A stretch of DNA of 64,000 nt from Chrysopilus asiliformis (taxonomy: Eukaryota; Arthropoda; Insecta; Diptera; Rhagionidae), in NCBI GenBank assembly GCA_964034945.1, contig OZ035962.1, forward strand, positions 52,942,231-53,006,230, written 5' to 3'. Positions 23,727 through 33,429 of the stretch are shown piece by piece. Position numbers and translations under genes: made by a program. A model generated the notes under the pieces. It was not told the DNA's origin, searched no databases, and saw nothing but the letters and a program-made list of their open reading frames with translations. Positions within the stretch are counted from its first letter, which is position 1, and every line of letters starts with the position of its first letter.

Positions 23727-24280
23727 AGGTAAGGATACACGATGAGAGACTTTGGTCTCTGAGACCAAAAATTTCGCCTCTGGATACAAAGATACCTGTG
23801 TATACACTTCGGAGACCGGAGATTTATCTCCAAGTACAAGTCTCTCGGGTCTCTTGGGAGACTTAAGTCTCTTGCCGTGTAGCTACTCTTTTTAATGCGT
23901 CTCCGGTCTTCAAAACGTTTTGATATCTATCTCTTGGTCTCCGGAGACGAATTTTGACATTTCAGGAAATTGTTTTGTGGGAACGAGGATTTGTTTCGTT
24001 GTTTTGAGATTAAAGGTCAGTTTTTATAAAGGAAAAAAGTGTTTTTACTTATTTTATATTTTAGATTAGTGCTATTGTTGTTATGCTTGGAGACGAGATA
24101 CCTGCGTCGTGTATGCACTCCAGAGACTTTGCTTTGAGAGACTTTTTAGTAAAGGTCTCCGGAGATCTATTTTTTGATCTCCAGACTTAAATGTCTCCGA
24201 ACGTGTATACACTTTGGAGATTTTTGCCTTTTGTACCCTGGAGACCAGAGACCAAAGTCTCTCATCGTGTATCCTTACCT
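23727..24280. mobile_element. Harbinger-like MITE, 554 bp, in env
   Basis: Long inverted termini AGGTAAGGATACACGATGAG (left) and its complement (right) extend more than 30 bp into GAGACTTTGGTCTC. They are flanked by TTA on both sides (23724-23726, 24281-24283). The interior is full of GGAGAC/GTCTCC motifs in both orientations. Removing it rejoins the env region just before the transmembrane segment. Confidence 0.82.
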
Positions 24281-24861
24281 TTAGGTTACATCACAATAGG
24301 GGCATTATTAGTTTCAGCAGTGGTAGGAATAATAATATGGGAATTTAAAGTAAAAACCAGGGAAACAATCAAAAACACCCAAAGGGAGGATATCTATAGT
24401 GAGGTAATAAAAACACCCACAATCCTAAAACTAGACCCGGTACCCCTCTGCAAGGTGTCTCAGTAATAAGAAAATAATCGTATAGTAATCGTATAGTAAT
24501 CATATATTATTCTGTCATATACATATCAAGTTTAACAATAAACAATTAATAATAATAATAACGTATCGCTTACCTTTAGATATTAATGAATTCAATTAAT
24601 AAATTCAATTCAACTTGGAATATAAGTTATTTTTAAGAAAGGCATAGAAAAAAAATGAAAAGAGAATAATAAACTAGACAATAAAATTACAAAAGAAAAT
24701 GATATACATATACATATATAAAAATATATAAGATGTAAGGAAAATTTTAAACAAAGAATGCATATATAAATGCATGCACAAAAAAAATCATGTTAACACA
24801 CAATAAGTAAAGAAAAAAAACATGCATACATAAATGCATGCATATGTTGAAAAAATATATA

Positions 24862-25871
24862 TCTATATATTTATATAAAAATGGATGTTTGTCTGTTTGT
24901 TTGAGATTACAACACTCAAAAACTACTGGACCGATTTTTACGCGGTTTTTTGCAAAATGATCTGCGTTGCCAGGAGCAGGTTTTTAGCTATGTAGATTTT
25001 CAAAATTCGAAGCGGAAGGTCCTGTAAGGATACTGAAAATATCCTTTTCCCATTTCTCCCCGAAAAAATTTGCATTATGGGGTTTTTGGGATCGCTGATC
25101 ACGAATTCGGTATTAGATTTTCAAAATTCGAAACGGAAGGTCCTGTAAGGATAAATATCCTTTTTCCCTTTTTTCCCCGGAAAAATCGGTATAAGGGGGT
25201 TTTTGGGGTCGCTGATCACGAATTCGGTATTAGATTTGAAAAATTTGAAACGGATATTAGATTTTCAAAATTCGAAACGAAAGGTCTTGAAAGGATAATC
25301 AAAATATCCTTTTTCCCATTTTTCCCCGGAAAAATTTGCATTATAGGGTTCTTGGGGTCGCTGATCACGAATCCGGTATTAGATTTTCAAAATTCGAAAC
25401 GAAAGGTCCTGAAAGGATAACATAAATATCCTTTTTCCCATTTTGCCCCGGGAAAAACTGCATTATGGGGGTTTTTGGGATCGCTGATCACGGCTCTGCT
25501 GTTGGAATTTTAAAATTCGAAACGGAAGGTCCTGTAAGGATAACGCAAATATCCTTTTTCCCGTTTTTTCCCGGGAAAAATCGGCATAAGGTGGTTTCCG
25601 GGGTCGTTAATCGCGAATCCGGTATTAGGTTTTTAAAATTCTAAACGGAAGGTCCTGTGAGGATAACGAAAATGTCTTTTTTCCAATTTTTCTCGCAGAA
25701 ACTGGTTTTCAGGGTTGCTTATCACGAATCTGGTGTTGGAATTTCATAATTCGAAACGGAAGGTCCTGTAAGGATAACCTTTGTTCCAAAAACTTTTTAA
25801 GTTATTTATGTTTGTTTGGCATTCTAAAATTTATACAAAAAACGTTTAGCTGCCAACGAAGGGTCTGCTAG
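24862..25871 (+). mobile_element. HINE-1, complete 1010-bp copy with Helitron ends
   Basis: Begins TCTATATATTTATATAAAAA after an A and ends GGGTCTGCTAG before a T. This is the canonical A|TC...CTRR|T signature of Helitron insertion, without target duplication. It carries the GTCTGTTT microsatellite head, about six tandem 122-bp units and the tail TAGCTGCCAACGAAGGGTCT. It is non-coding and defines the ends for the family. Confidence 0.9.
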
Positions 25872-26054
25872 TATATCATGTTAATGTATAATAAGTAAAG
25901 AAGAAGATATGAAAAAAAATATAACGAAAACTGCCAAGTAAATGCTTTATGTTCAGTATATACAAAAAAAAAGAGAGAATACCTCTAAGGCCATCCGTCG
26001 CCATCAGCCAGAAAGTTTTCATTCTGTACAACTTTCTTTCTTTAAGGGGGATGG

Positions 26055-27094
26055 TGTCATAACTGGCCATCCAACCCAAATCCAGGGCATGTGGTAGCAA
26101 TCAAGGAAAGAAGATTCTCTTCTCAGAATCTAAAGTGGACCACTAAACCTTCATGCGCGTAAATCGCTTAACGCGGACATTACATATGGAGATTCTCTTC
26201 CCAGAATCTAAAGTGGACCACTAAACCTTCATGCGCGTAAATCGCTTAACGCGGACATTACGTAAAACTAAAAGTGTCGTTTCCCATTTATCATGTGAAG
26301 TACAGTGTTTACTTACTCACATGTGGAAGCGATAAATGAACACGACAATTTCTTGATGAACGATGAACACGACAATTTCTTGATTCAAGTCAAGGTGTCG
26401 TATTGCATAACGATGACCAAGCCACTTAATTGCTTCTGTGCAATGTATGCCCAAAAGTGCATCGTATCGTTTTCAAGTTCAGCCCAACGTAAACAAACCA
26501 TTGGTTGAGCCACATGTGCGCTTCAAAGTGCTATATGAATCGAGACATATAGCACAAATCGAGCCATGTGTGCTTATTACATAAGCAAGAAGGTCAACCA
26601 ATGGGAAACAATATGGAAACGTATGCGCGAGCGGATTGGCTAAGCAACTGCTGACTATCGGACGAGCATAGCTGAATACTCGAGGAAGGGCTATGTTCGA
26701 ACGGTAATAAAAGAAACGGTCAGCCAGTTGCGAACGGATAGTAAGAGGTCAGTAACAATTACAAAATCAAGTGAGTAACAATTGAGCAAAACAGTAATGC
26801 ATTAGTAAGTTAAAAGGTAACATCTAAAGCAGTTACCAGTTATCAGTTGACAGTTAGTAGTTTCTTGAGTTACCAGTAAAAAGTTAGCAGTTACAAATCA
26901 GTAATGAGTTATAAAACAGAAGTGGATCAATAGTTATAAAACAAACAGAGTAACAAATTAAAAGGTTAGCAGTGACTAGTTAAGCAGTAGTAAAAGCTAA
27001 GTAAATGTAAATTTGTGATTGTGAAGTGAGAGAGATAATAATAAATTAGCTAACAAAAATATAAAAAATGTTTAATTTAAACTTAACATTATCA
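26055..27094 (+). repeat. Gypsy A 3' LTR (1040 bp)
   Basis: Same sequence as the 5' LTR, with an extra tandem duplication of about 80 bp near its start (the block containing GATTCTCTTCCCAGAATC) and a short duplication of GATGAACACGACAATTTCTT. Preceded by the polypurine tract AAGGGGGATGG. Few other differences are visible, so insertion is fairly recent despite the ruined genes. Confidence 0.9.
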
Positions 27095-27516
27095 GTTATA
27101 ACAGTTTCACGAAATCCACTTTTTTCAGTGGGATATAAATCGAAGGGTGAGTATTATCATGCTATATATTTTTGGAATGTACTCTTCAATACCTTTCATT
27201 CACTGACTTATATACAATGGACAGAGCATCCGAGCCGAAAAATGGCGCGGCAGCAGATTTAACTTGGGGATTCAGTAGCCTCCAACCTAATTGTACTCGT
27301 AAATATTTTGCGTTATACAATTTTCATATCAATTCACTTGCAGTCATGTTCATATCAAAAGAAAATCACAAAAATTGCATACAAAGTTTGTGGACCCCTG
27401 GAGGGGGCAAGAGGGGCGAGCGACGGCTAAAAATACCCATTTTGGATAGGGAATGCTTCTCTCTACCCCTCCCTATACACGAAAAATCTCTAGCGTCATT
27501 GTCGCTAAACTGAACT
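27095..27516. mobile_element. Inverted-repeat element 1, right half
   Basis: Reverse-complement counterpart of 7797-8424, ending CATTGTCGCTAAACTGAACT. An additional segment of about 130 bp (about 27213-27355) has no partner in the left arm. Confidence 0.72.
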
Positions 27517-28593
27517 CTTGCCAAAAAATATATAAAAGTAGTCTCGTATAAATTATTTCTTATCAAGGCCGCGTTTAAGATTCTTCTGGTGACACTTTGT
27601 GGCATTTAGGGTTTTGGAATCAGTGGTAAAATAAAATTTTGAAACTGCCGTGAAGTTAGTCCTAACGAATTAGTCCTAAGCTTTTTAGTTCCCATGCTCG
27701 CCGCTGCTGTCAGTTAATTCCAATGTTCGCCGCTTCGTTGTGCGCGCGGCAGCAAGCGACCAATATGAAAAATACTACGAATCGGAACTAAAAAACTTAG
27801 AGATAATTGTACCGCCGTAGAACGAAACATAGTACAAACTTTATTTTTTAATATGTTTTAGCCCTTCTCCTGCCGGTTAATTCCCTGAGTTTCGAAAATT
27901 GTTAGGTCCCTCACGAGCTGAGATATGGACAATAGTTTGAACCCTTGAAAATAATGAAAATTTAAAAGGGCTCAAAACGATTTTTCTCGAAAATGGAAAA
28001 TTTTCCCATCTCAATTTTTTTATATGTTTTAGGCCTCCTCTTGCCTTGTCTTTTGCTGGGTTTCGCAAGTAGCTCAGACCCGTACGAGCTGAGAATTTTA
28101 GAAAAGTGTTGGCCACGTGAAAAAAAAACGGAAAATTATTATTTCTAGTACATTACATGATTCTTTACTCAAAACGACACACCTGCATGCCAATTTTGTT
28201 TGTTTATTGTACATCCAAATACAAGAAAGAAATTCGCTATTACAGTGAAAAATGCTTTTTATAAAAATAATTTTCAATAAGAAGCATTAATGGACAACGA
28301 AAAATCGTAACATTATAAATTTTATTATGTAATCATCAAATTTTGATTCATTACGATATTTCGTTTTGTAACAATAAAAGAATTTCTGTACGTTGGACGT
28401 TTTTATTTCGTTACGTGTAACCGTTATTATACCGTGATAAGAAAACCAGTAATTGAAGAAAAGTTCAATTCAGTAAATATGCATTCAGTTTAGTTTTCGC
28501 AAATATTTTTTGACTTATCGAAAAACTAGAGAAAAAGTTGTATCTTTCTTGTGGTTATTCGGAACTTTAAATTTTATGATGATTTAACAATGA
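27517..28593. other. Intronic stretch with weak repeats
   Basis: An imperfect inverted pair TTAGTCCTAAGCTTTTTAGT / ACTAAAAAACTTAGAGATAA (27670-27690 and 27787-27810) suggests a degenerate MITE of about 150 bp. Two diverged units of about 170 bp with TATGTTTTAG and 'ACGAGCTGAGA' follow at 27850-28130. Nothing coding is recognised. Confidence 0.45.
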
Positions 28594-28878
28594 AGCCTAG
28601 TATGCAGTTCGAGTAAAATTGAAGAGACTGGAAAAAAAATTGTGGAGAAATTAAATTGACAGATGTCAAAGGCGAACAAGAAGATTTTTACTTTTTAGTT
28701 AAACCCGGTTTAAAAAAAACTAAAAACAAAGGGTCAGTTTACTACAGAAGTCAGAATTTTTTAATTTAATGAAGAAAAAAAAACTGCGTACGGCTTAGCA
28801 AAATTTCTGAGCCAAATTTTCAGCTTGGTGTTAAATTTGTATGGAAAATTCCATTTTACTCGAACTGCATACTAGGCT
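28594..28878. mobile_element. 285-bp MITE
   Basis: Near-perfect inverted termini AGCCTAGTATGCAGTTCGAG / CTCGAACTGCATACTAGGCT, about 29 bp, flanked by TGA on both sides (28591-28593, 28879-28881). No coding frame. The 3-bp duplication leaves the superfamily open. Confidence 0.78.
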
Positions 28879-28928
28879 TGATAAGTTAAAAAAAAAATAA
28901 AACCGACTTTAAAAAAAAACTGAAAAGG

Positions 28929-29053
28929 TGTAATGATCGTAAACGTCTTGTGAAATGAAACACCTCCAGTTCTAGGCTCAGACCGCTTTATTCTGACATC
29001 TTACAATCTTCTAGATTACCCTCTTCATTATAAATTAACCACTTTATATTACA
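28929..29053 (-). repeat. Gypsy B 3' LTR (125 bp)
   Basis: Matches 37324-37467 throughout except for a missing segment of about 20 bp (the part containing GTGTTGCCAGATATGG). It is preceded on the minus strand by the polypurine tract GAATTGGGAGA. Confidence 0.85.
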
Positions 29054-29101
29054 TCTCCCAATTCAAATTCAATTATAAGATTTATAATATTTATAGAAAC
29101 A

Positions 29102-29160
29102 CTAGGGGCTGTGCCCCGAACCGCTTCGCGGTTCATCCCTCAGGTCGGCCTTCGGCCTCG
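29102..29160 (-). terminator. Helitron B 3'-terminal hairpin and CTAG end
   Basis: The minus strand reads a 17-nt palindrome GAACCGCGAAGCGGTTC, a second stem GGGGC...GCCCC and the terminal CTAG followed by T. A 3' hairpin shortly before CTRR is the rolling-circle termination signal of Helitrons (family knowledge). A further GGCCGAAGGCC stem lies at about 29146-29156. Confidence 0.85.
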
Positions 29161-29861
29161 GATCATACGCGCGCGTCTAATATCTTTATCAATACTTAGA
29201 TATTAATAGATCAAAAATTTTTTGATGATACCCCAGAAGGAAATGAAGCTTTTAAAAAGTGCTAAACTGGACTGTCGGATGACATATTGATGGTAACCGA
29301 CAAAAACAACGCATTGACAACATAAACTCTAAAAATTGTACATCTATTAATAAGAATAACGTAAATAATAATTTATTGCAATGCCAAAGTGTGGACAATA
29401 TTTTTTTCATAACACATGCATCGAAAATATGCCTTTCGATGCCTCCGTAGCGGGTCGAAAGTTGCGTTTTCGGCCCTAGGGGCGAAAGTGCGATTAGCAG
29501 GCCGAAACTGTGTTTTCGCGACGTTTATAAATGAAACTGAACGAGTGAAGTTAGCTATACGAGCGCAGTGTGATTTACAATAGTTGCGCATTGTCGATTT
29601 CCATGTTTTGTTATGTTGATTTTTCATTTCAGTGGGGAGAAAAACTGAAACAGCTGATCAGCACTTTTGCATTTCACATTGTATTTTGCGTGTGATTTAG
29701 TTGAGTATTACCGATTTCCATTTTTTGTTATGTTGATTTTTTATTTCAAAGGAAAGAAATTTAAAAATTAAAATCTGTTTTGACCAACATTTCTTAGTAA
29801 TAAAACGAATTTATAGAATATAGTTGTTTTGTTTCTTTTAAAAATTCACTTCTGCTGAAAT

Positions 29862-29945
29862 CAGGGGGCTTCGCCCCCCGAACCCCCTGACCGGGGCTCC
29901 GCCCCTGGACCCCGCATGTGGAGCTTCGCCCCCCAAACTCCCTTT
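29862..29945. repeat. Cluster of GC-rich hairpins in Helitron B
   Basis: GGGGGCTTCGCCCCCC, GGGGCTCCGCCCC and GGAGCTTCGCCCC follow one another within 80 bp. They form a sharp GC island in AT-rich DNA downstream (minus strand) of the helicase frame. They resemble Helitron 3'-end stems and may mark an older internal terminus. Confidence 0.75.
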
Positions 29946-29986
29946 TGCATTACTCTCCAATACCAAAATCGCGCTTAAATGGCATC

Positions 29987-32307
29987 TCAAGGCATATTTT
30001 CAATGAATTTGTTATGAAAAATTGTATACGCAACTCGGAGCGGGGTCACCGATTTCACTCGTGTGATATCTGCCCTCGCTTCGCTCGTGCAGCTAACTTC
30101 ACACTCTTGAAATCGTTGACTTTCGCCCCTTGTTGCGTAATATACTATTGTTTCTCCATTTTCGGCATATACAAACAAATCGTTGGGCTTACCAACTCTG
30201 GAGCAGGCTACATATAATTGGCCATGAGCGAAACACGAATTTCCCAAATCCAAGCCGCAAACTTGCATCGACTGACCTTGAGATTTGTTGATCGTGATAG
30301 CATATGCCAGACGAATTGGAAATTGCAAGTGTTTAAATGCAATTGGACTATCTGTGGGAATCATCGGGATTCTTGGCAATAAAATATGCTCTCCTTTGAA
30401 CTTGCCATTGATAATAGTCGATTCAATAATGTTACCCAATAATTTCTCCACAACCAACCGCGTTCCGTTACATAATTTTGGTGGATTTAGGTTTCGTAAA
30501 AGTATGATTGGTGATCCAACTTTCAAAATTAAATTATGCGGTGGCAGGCCTGGCAAATCAAGTGAATTTAAAAATTCAGTTGGGAAATTCACTCCTTTAT
30601 CTTCTTCAATCACTGTATCAATTGACTTGAATGAAAATGACTGAGATTCCAACATGTTTTGAATGTAGATATTTATGGCATCAACATCAAAATTTTTTGC
30701 TGCTAAAATTGTCCTTTCACTCAGCCATTGATGATTGTTGATATTATCTTGAATGTTTGGAAACACATTATGAATTAATGCCTCTCTAGATGGCACAACG
30801 ACACAAAAATTATCTGGTAACTTGATTTTTTGGCTCATTGGATTTATATTAATTTTGCCTTCTCCAATATCAAGCAATTGTTTTGAGAATATCATAGCAG
30901 ATGGGTCATTTGAAGTTGGACACGCATGTTGGTTGATAACTTGAATTTGTGAACACTGCTCCACAGTGATGAAGCTTTGAAACAGGCATTTATTTCATCA
31001 GCATAGGTGGAACGTGGAATAACCGGAAGTGTTTGTCGAAAATCTCCTGATAAAAAAATGAGAGTACCGCCAAAAAGTCTATCGTTGCCTTTCAAATCTT
31101 TCAATGTACGATTTAAAGCTTCTAACGAATGTTTATGTGCCATTGTACATTCATCCCAGATTATATTTTGGCATCTTTTAAGAACGTCAGCCATACCTGA
31201 ATGCGATTTAATATTACATACTGCATTTTCATTTGTCTGAGTATTTAACGGTAATTTAAGTGTAGAATGAGCAGTCCTTCCGCCATCCAATAAAGTAGCC
31301 GCAATACCTGATGAAGCGATGGCCAAAGCAATATCACCTTGAGAACGTATTTTAGCCAAGATGAGGGAAATTAAAAATGTTTTGCCAGTACCACCTGGAG
31401 CATCCAAAAAGAAGAAACCGCCTTCTTTTGCAGCGACTGCAGGCATTACCGAATCAAAAATTAATTTTTGTTCTGCCAATAACTGTGGTTCATGTGTTTG
31501 AATGTACTCAATCAAATCATCAATAATGTATGATTCTTCCCGTTGTAAATCACGATTAAATAAATCACTTGCCGGACGATTTGGTGATGGTAATCCCAAT
31601 GTAATGAGTGATTCATTTGAAATAATCAGGCATAAGTCTTCCAATTTTATTAATGCTTCATTATACATTGCTGGTGTATAATTTAAAAATGCATTTCCGT
31701 GAATTATACGTTGTGCATGTAGGATATCCTCACTTATGGCGTCCTTAAATTTTTCCCACAACTCGTTTGGGTTATTTGGAAAACATGTTGTTAATATAAT
31801 TGCAAATAAAGAACGTATTTGATAAGGAGTAGAACCGAGAGCAGCATCGGCTAGAGTCGAATCCCAATGAGAATCTCCTTCTAATAATTACAATGCTCGA
31901 CATGCATCATGGTTTGTGGAATATATTTGACCGTTGACTGTTTTTAAATATTCAAATGATGTTGCTCCTGAAACATTAATTAATAGCAATCGTAAGTAGA
32001 AACATTCACGTTGTCTTGGATGTACAGTGTACAGTCTGCCTAATGTATTCGTAGAAAAAATGCCTGGATATTCGGTAAGGGCTTTACCTCTTTTACGGGG
32101 TTCCCACGTTTTTTTAGACATATTCCATGTAAAATAAGTTGGTACATCTGAATAAAGTAATGTTTTTGCAAAACGTCCAAAATTATTACGTTGTTGGCAT
32201 AATTGGAAAAATTCCGTTAACGTTGTTTTTGGTGGTGCTTCTGCTCGACTAACTGCATTTTTTTCTGTGAAGTAAACGCGTTGCCCATTTTCAAGATGGA
32301 TGGCCAA
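29987..32307 (-). pseudogene. Helitron B Rep/helicase (C-terminal two thirds, broken)
   Basis: One frame covers 32307-30892 with an in-frame TAA at 31885-31887; the adjacent frame covers 30964-29987. It carries the Pif1-type helicase Walker A (DAPGGTGKT, about 31385-31410), Walker B (IIWDECTMAHK, about 31136-31170), SGDFRQTLPVIPRS and motif VI (TINKSQGQSM...VACSRVG, about 30195-30290). The N-terminal Rep nuclease with its HUH and double-Tyr motifs is absent. It is clearly related to Helitron A in this window but diverged from it throughout. It is non-functional. Confidence 0.88.
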
Positions 32308-32451
32308 ATAAGTGACAGCTGGATCTGATGATTAAATTTTCACTTTTAAAAATACCACACTTCATAAAAATATTTCAAGCAAATACTTATTAAAAAATTA
32401 CTAATACTCAGATGTCAACTGCGTGTTTACTACGGCTAGTGCAAAAATCGA

Positions 32452-32553
32452 AAATCGAACATAGCTAAAAACCTGCTCCTGGCAACGCAGATCATTTTGC
32501 AAAAACCGCGTAAAAATCGGTCCAGTAGTTTTTGAGTTTTGTAATCTCCAACA
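32452..32553 (-). mobile_element. HINE-1 head fragment
   Basis: A minus-strand fragment of the HINE-1 head (CTGCTCCTGGCAACGCAG, CGCGTAAAAATCGGTCCAGT). It lacks both ends and directly precedes the rearranged HINE-2. Confidence 0.75.
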
Positions 32554-32563
32554 GACCAACAAA

Positions 32564-33033
32564 ACAACAAAAGCTATAATTGCCAGTCTGGCAATAATTG
32601 GAGACCCGTATGGTGATATTCGTATAAAAATTCGAACAGTTGATCAAAATTCCACTTTGAAGTCAAACTTTTCAATAAGATTTTTTAAAATTTATTCCAA
32701 TCGGATTTTGATCTTAGGGAGTCTTATGAAGAATCATATCTTAAATAACTTTTGTTTTTCGACTTTTTCGATAAGATGCACCGTTTTTGAGATATTCGCA
32801 AAAAACTTTTTCGTTCGTATAACTTGAAATTTTACGCAGATTCGTAAAATGCAAGGCTAAGTTCGTTAATGGGCAGAAATGGACCATTAGGGGGGGTACC
32901 CGTCATACGAACGAAAACATTTTTTGCGAATATCTCAAAAACTGTGCACCTTATCAAAAAAGTTCAAGAACAAAAGTTATTTGAGATATGATTCTACATA
33001 AAACTCCCATACATCAAAATCCGATTGGAGTAC
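32564..33033. mobile_element. HINE-2, inverted head-to-head rearrangement
   Basis: From 32564 to about 32820 it follows the 5' half of HINE-2 on the plus strand (AAAGCTATAATTGCCAGTCT, CCCGTATGGTGATATTCG). It then flips to the minus-strand version of the middle portion (TACGCAGATTCGTAAAATGC to CATCAAAATCCGATTGG, to 33033). The microsatellite and 3' end are missing. It forms a long imperfect palindrome. Confidence 0.7.
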
Positions 33034-33429
33034 ATTTTCGTTAATTTCTCGACCCCAGCGCAACATTTTAATCTTTATTTAAGTGTTATATGTCGTGAAT
33101 TTGCACAAAGTCGGTCCATAAATACGAATTTTCGAAATTCGAACTCGACCCCAGCGCCACCTATCTTTTGCAAACAAAAACCGATCGGAGCACCACATGA
33201 ACATATGGTGTGAATATGAGGTGGATAGCTTCAGTGGTTCAGCCGTGATGATCAGACGAACATACGCACCAACGATTTTATATATTAAGATTTATAAAAT
33301 TTGTCTCCCAATTCAAATTCAATTATAAGATTTTTAATATTTATAAGATATATAAAAGTAAATTTGATATTAAAGTAAATTTGAAAGAATATTCCCATAT
33401 ATAAAAAATAAACATTTAAAAAATAGTGT

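Larger units (their letters stand above)
18509..24466 (+). pseudogene. env: Gypsy A env, split by five or more nested insertions
   Basis: A splice-acceptor-like TTTTACTTGCAG ends at 18508, followed by a hydrophobic signal-peptide-like stretch (LTLLLLVMSFA). Env pieces then lie at 18537-18657, about 19820-20189, 20759-21306, 23695-23723 and 24284-24466. The last holds a transmembrane segment (GALLVSAVVGIIIW) and a short charged tail ending at a TAA at 24464. Between them sit HINE-1, HINE-2, the hAT pair and a Harbinger-like MITE. A stop and a frame change also occur near 20963-20975. The product class is an insect retroviral envelope glycoprotein; this copy is dead. Confidence 0.8.
8425..27094 (+). 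mobile_element. Gypsy A: env-bearing LTR retroelement (errantivirus-like), full-span but broken
   Basis: It is bounded by two highly similar LTRs that begin TGTCATAACTGGCC and end ...TTAACATTATCA. A purine-rich tract, AAGGGGGATGG, lies directly before the 3' LTR. In order it contains a leader, gag, protease, RT, RNase H, a partial integrase and env, all on the plus strand, antisense to slit. Every gene is disrupted by frameshifts, stops, an integrase deletion or nested insertions, so it is non-functional. The host-side target duplication is unclear (GTTT versus GTTA). An env downstream of pol with a splice acceptor places it with insect endogenous retroviruses of the Gypsy group. That assignment rests on domain order, not on a tree. 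Confidence 0.9.
29102..33289 (-). mobile_element. Helitron B, degenerate, in the 3' UTR of Gypsy B
   Basis: On the minus strand it begins TCTTAATATATAAAATCG (right end, after A) and ends ...GCCCCTAG (left end, before T). That is the Helitron TC/CTAG signature with A|T insertion. Just inside the 3' end is a strong hairpin (GAACCGCGAAGCGGTTC, then GGGGCACAGCCCC). The helicase gene is damaged and the Rep part is missing. HINE fragments are nested between the gene and the 5' end. Confidence 0.85.
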
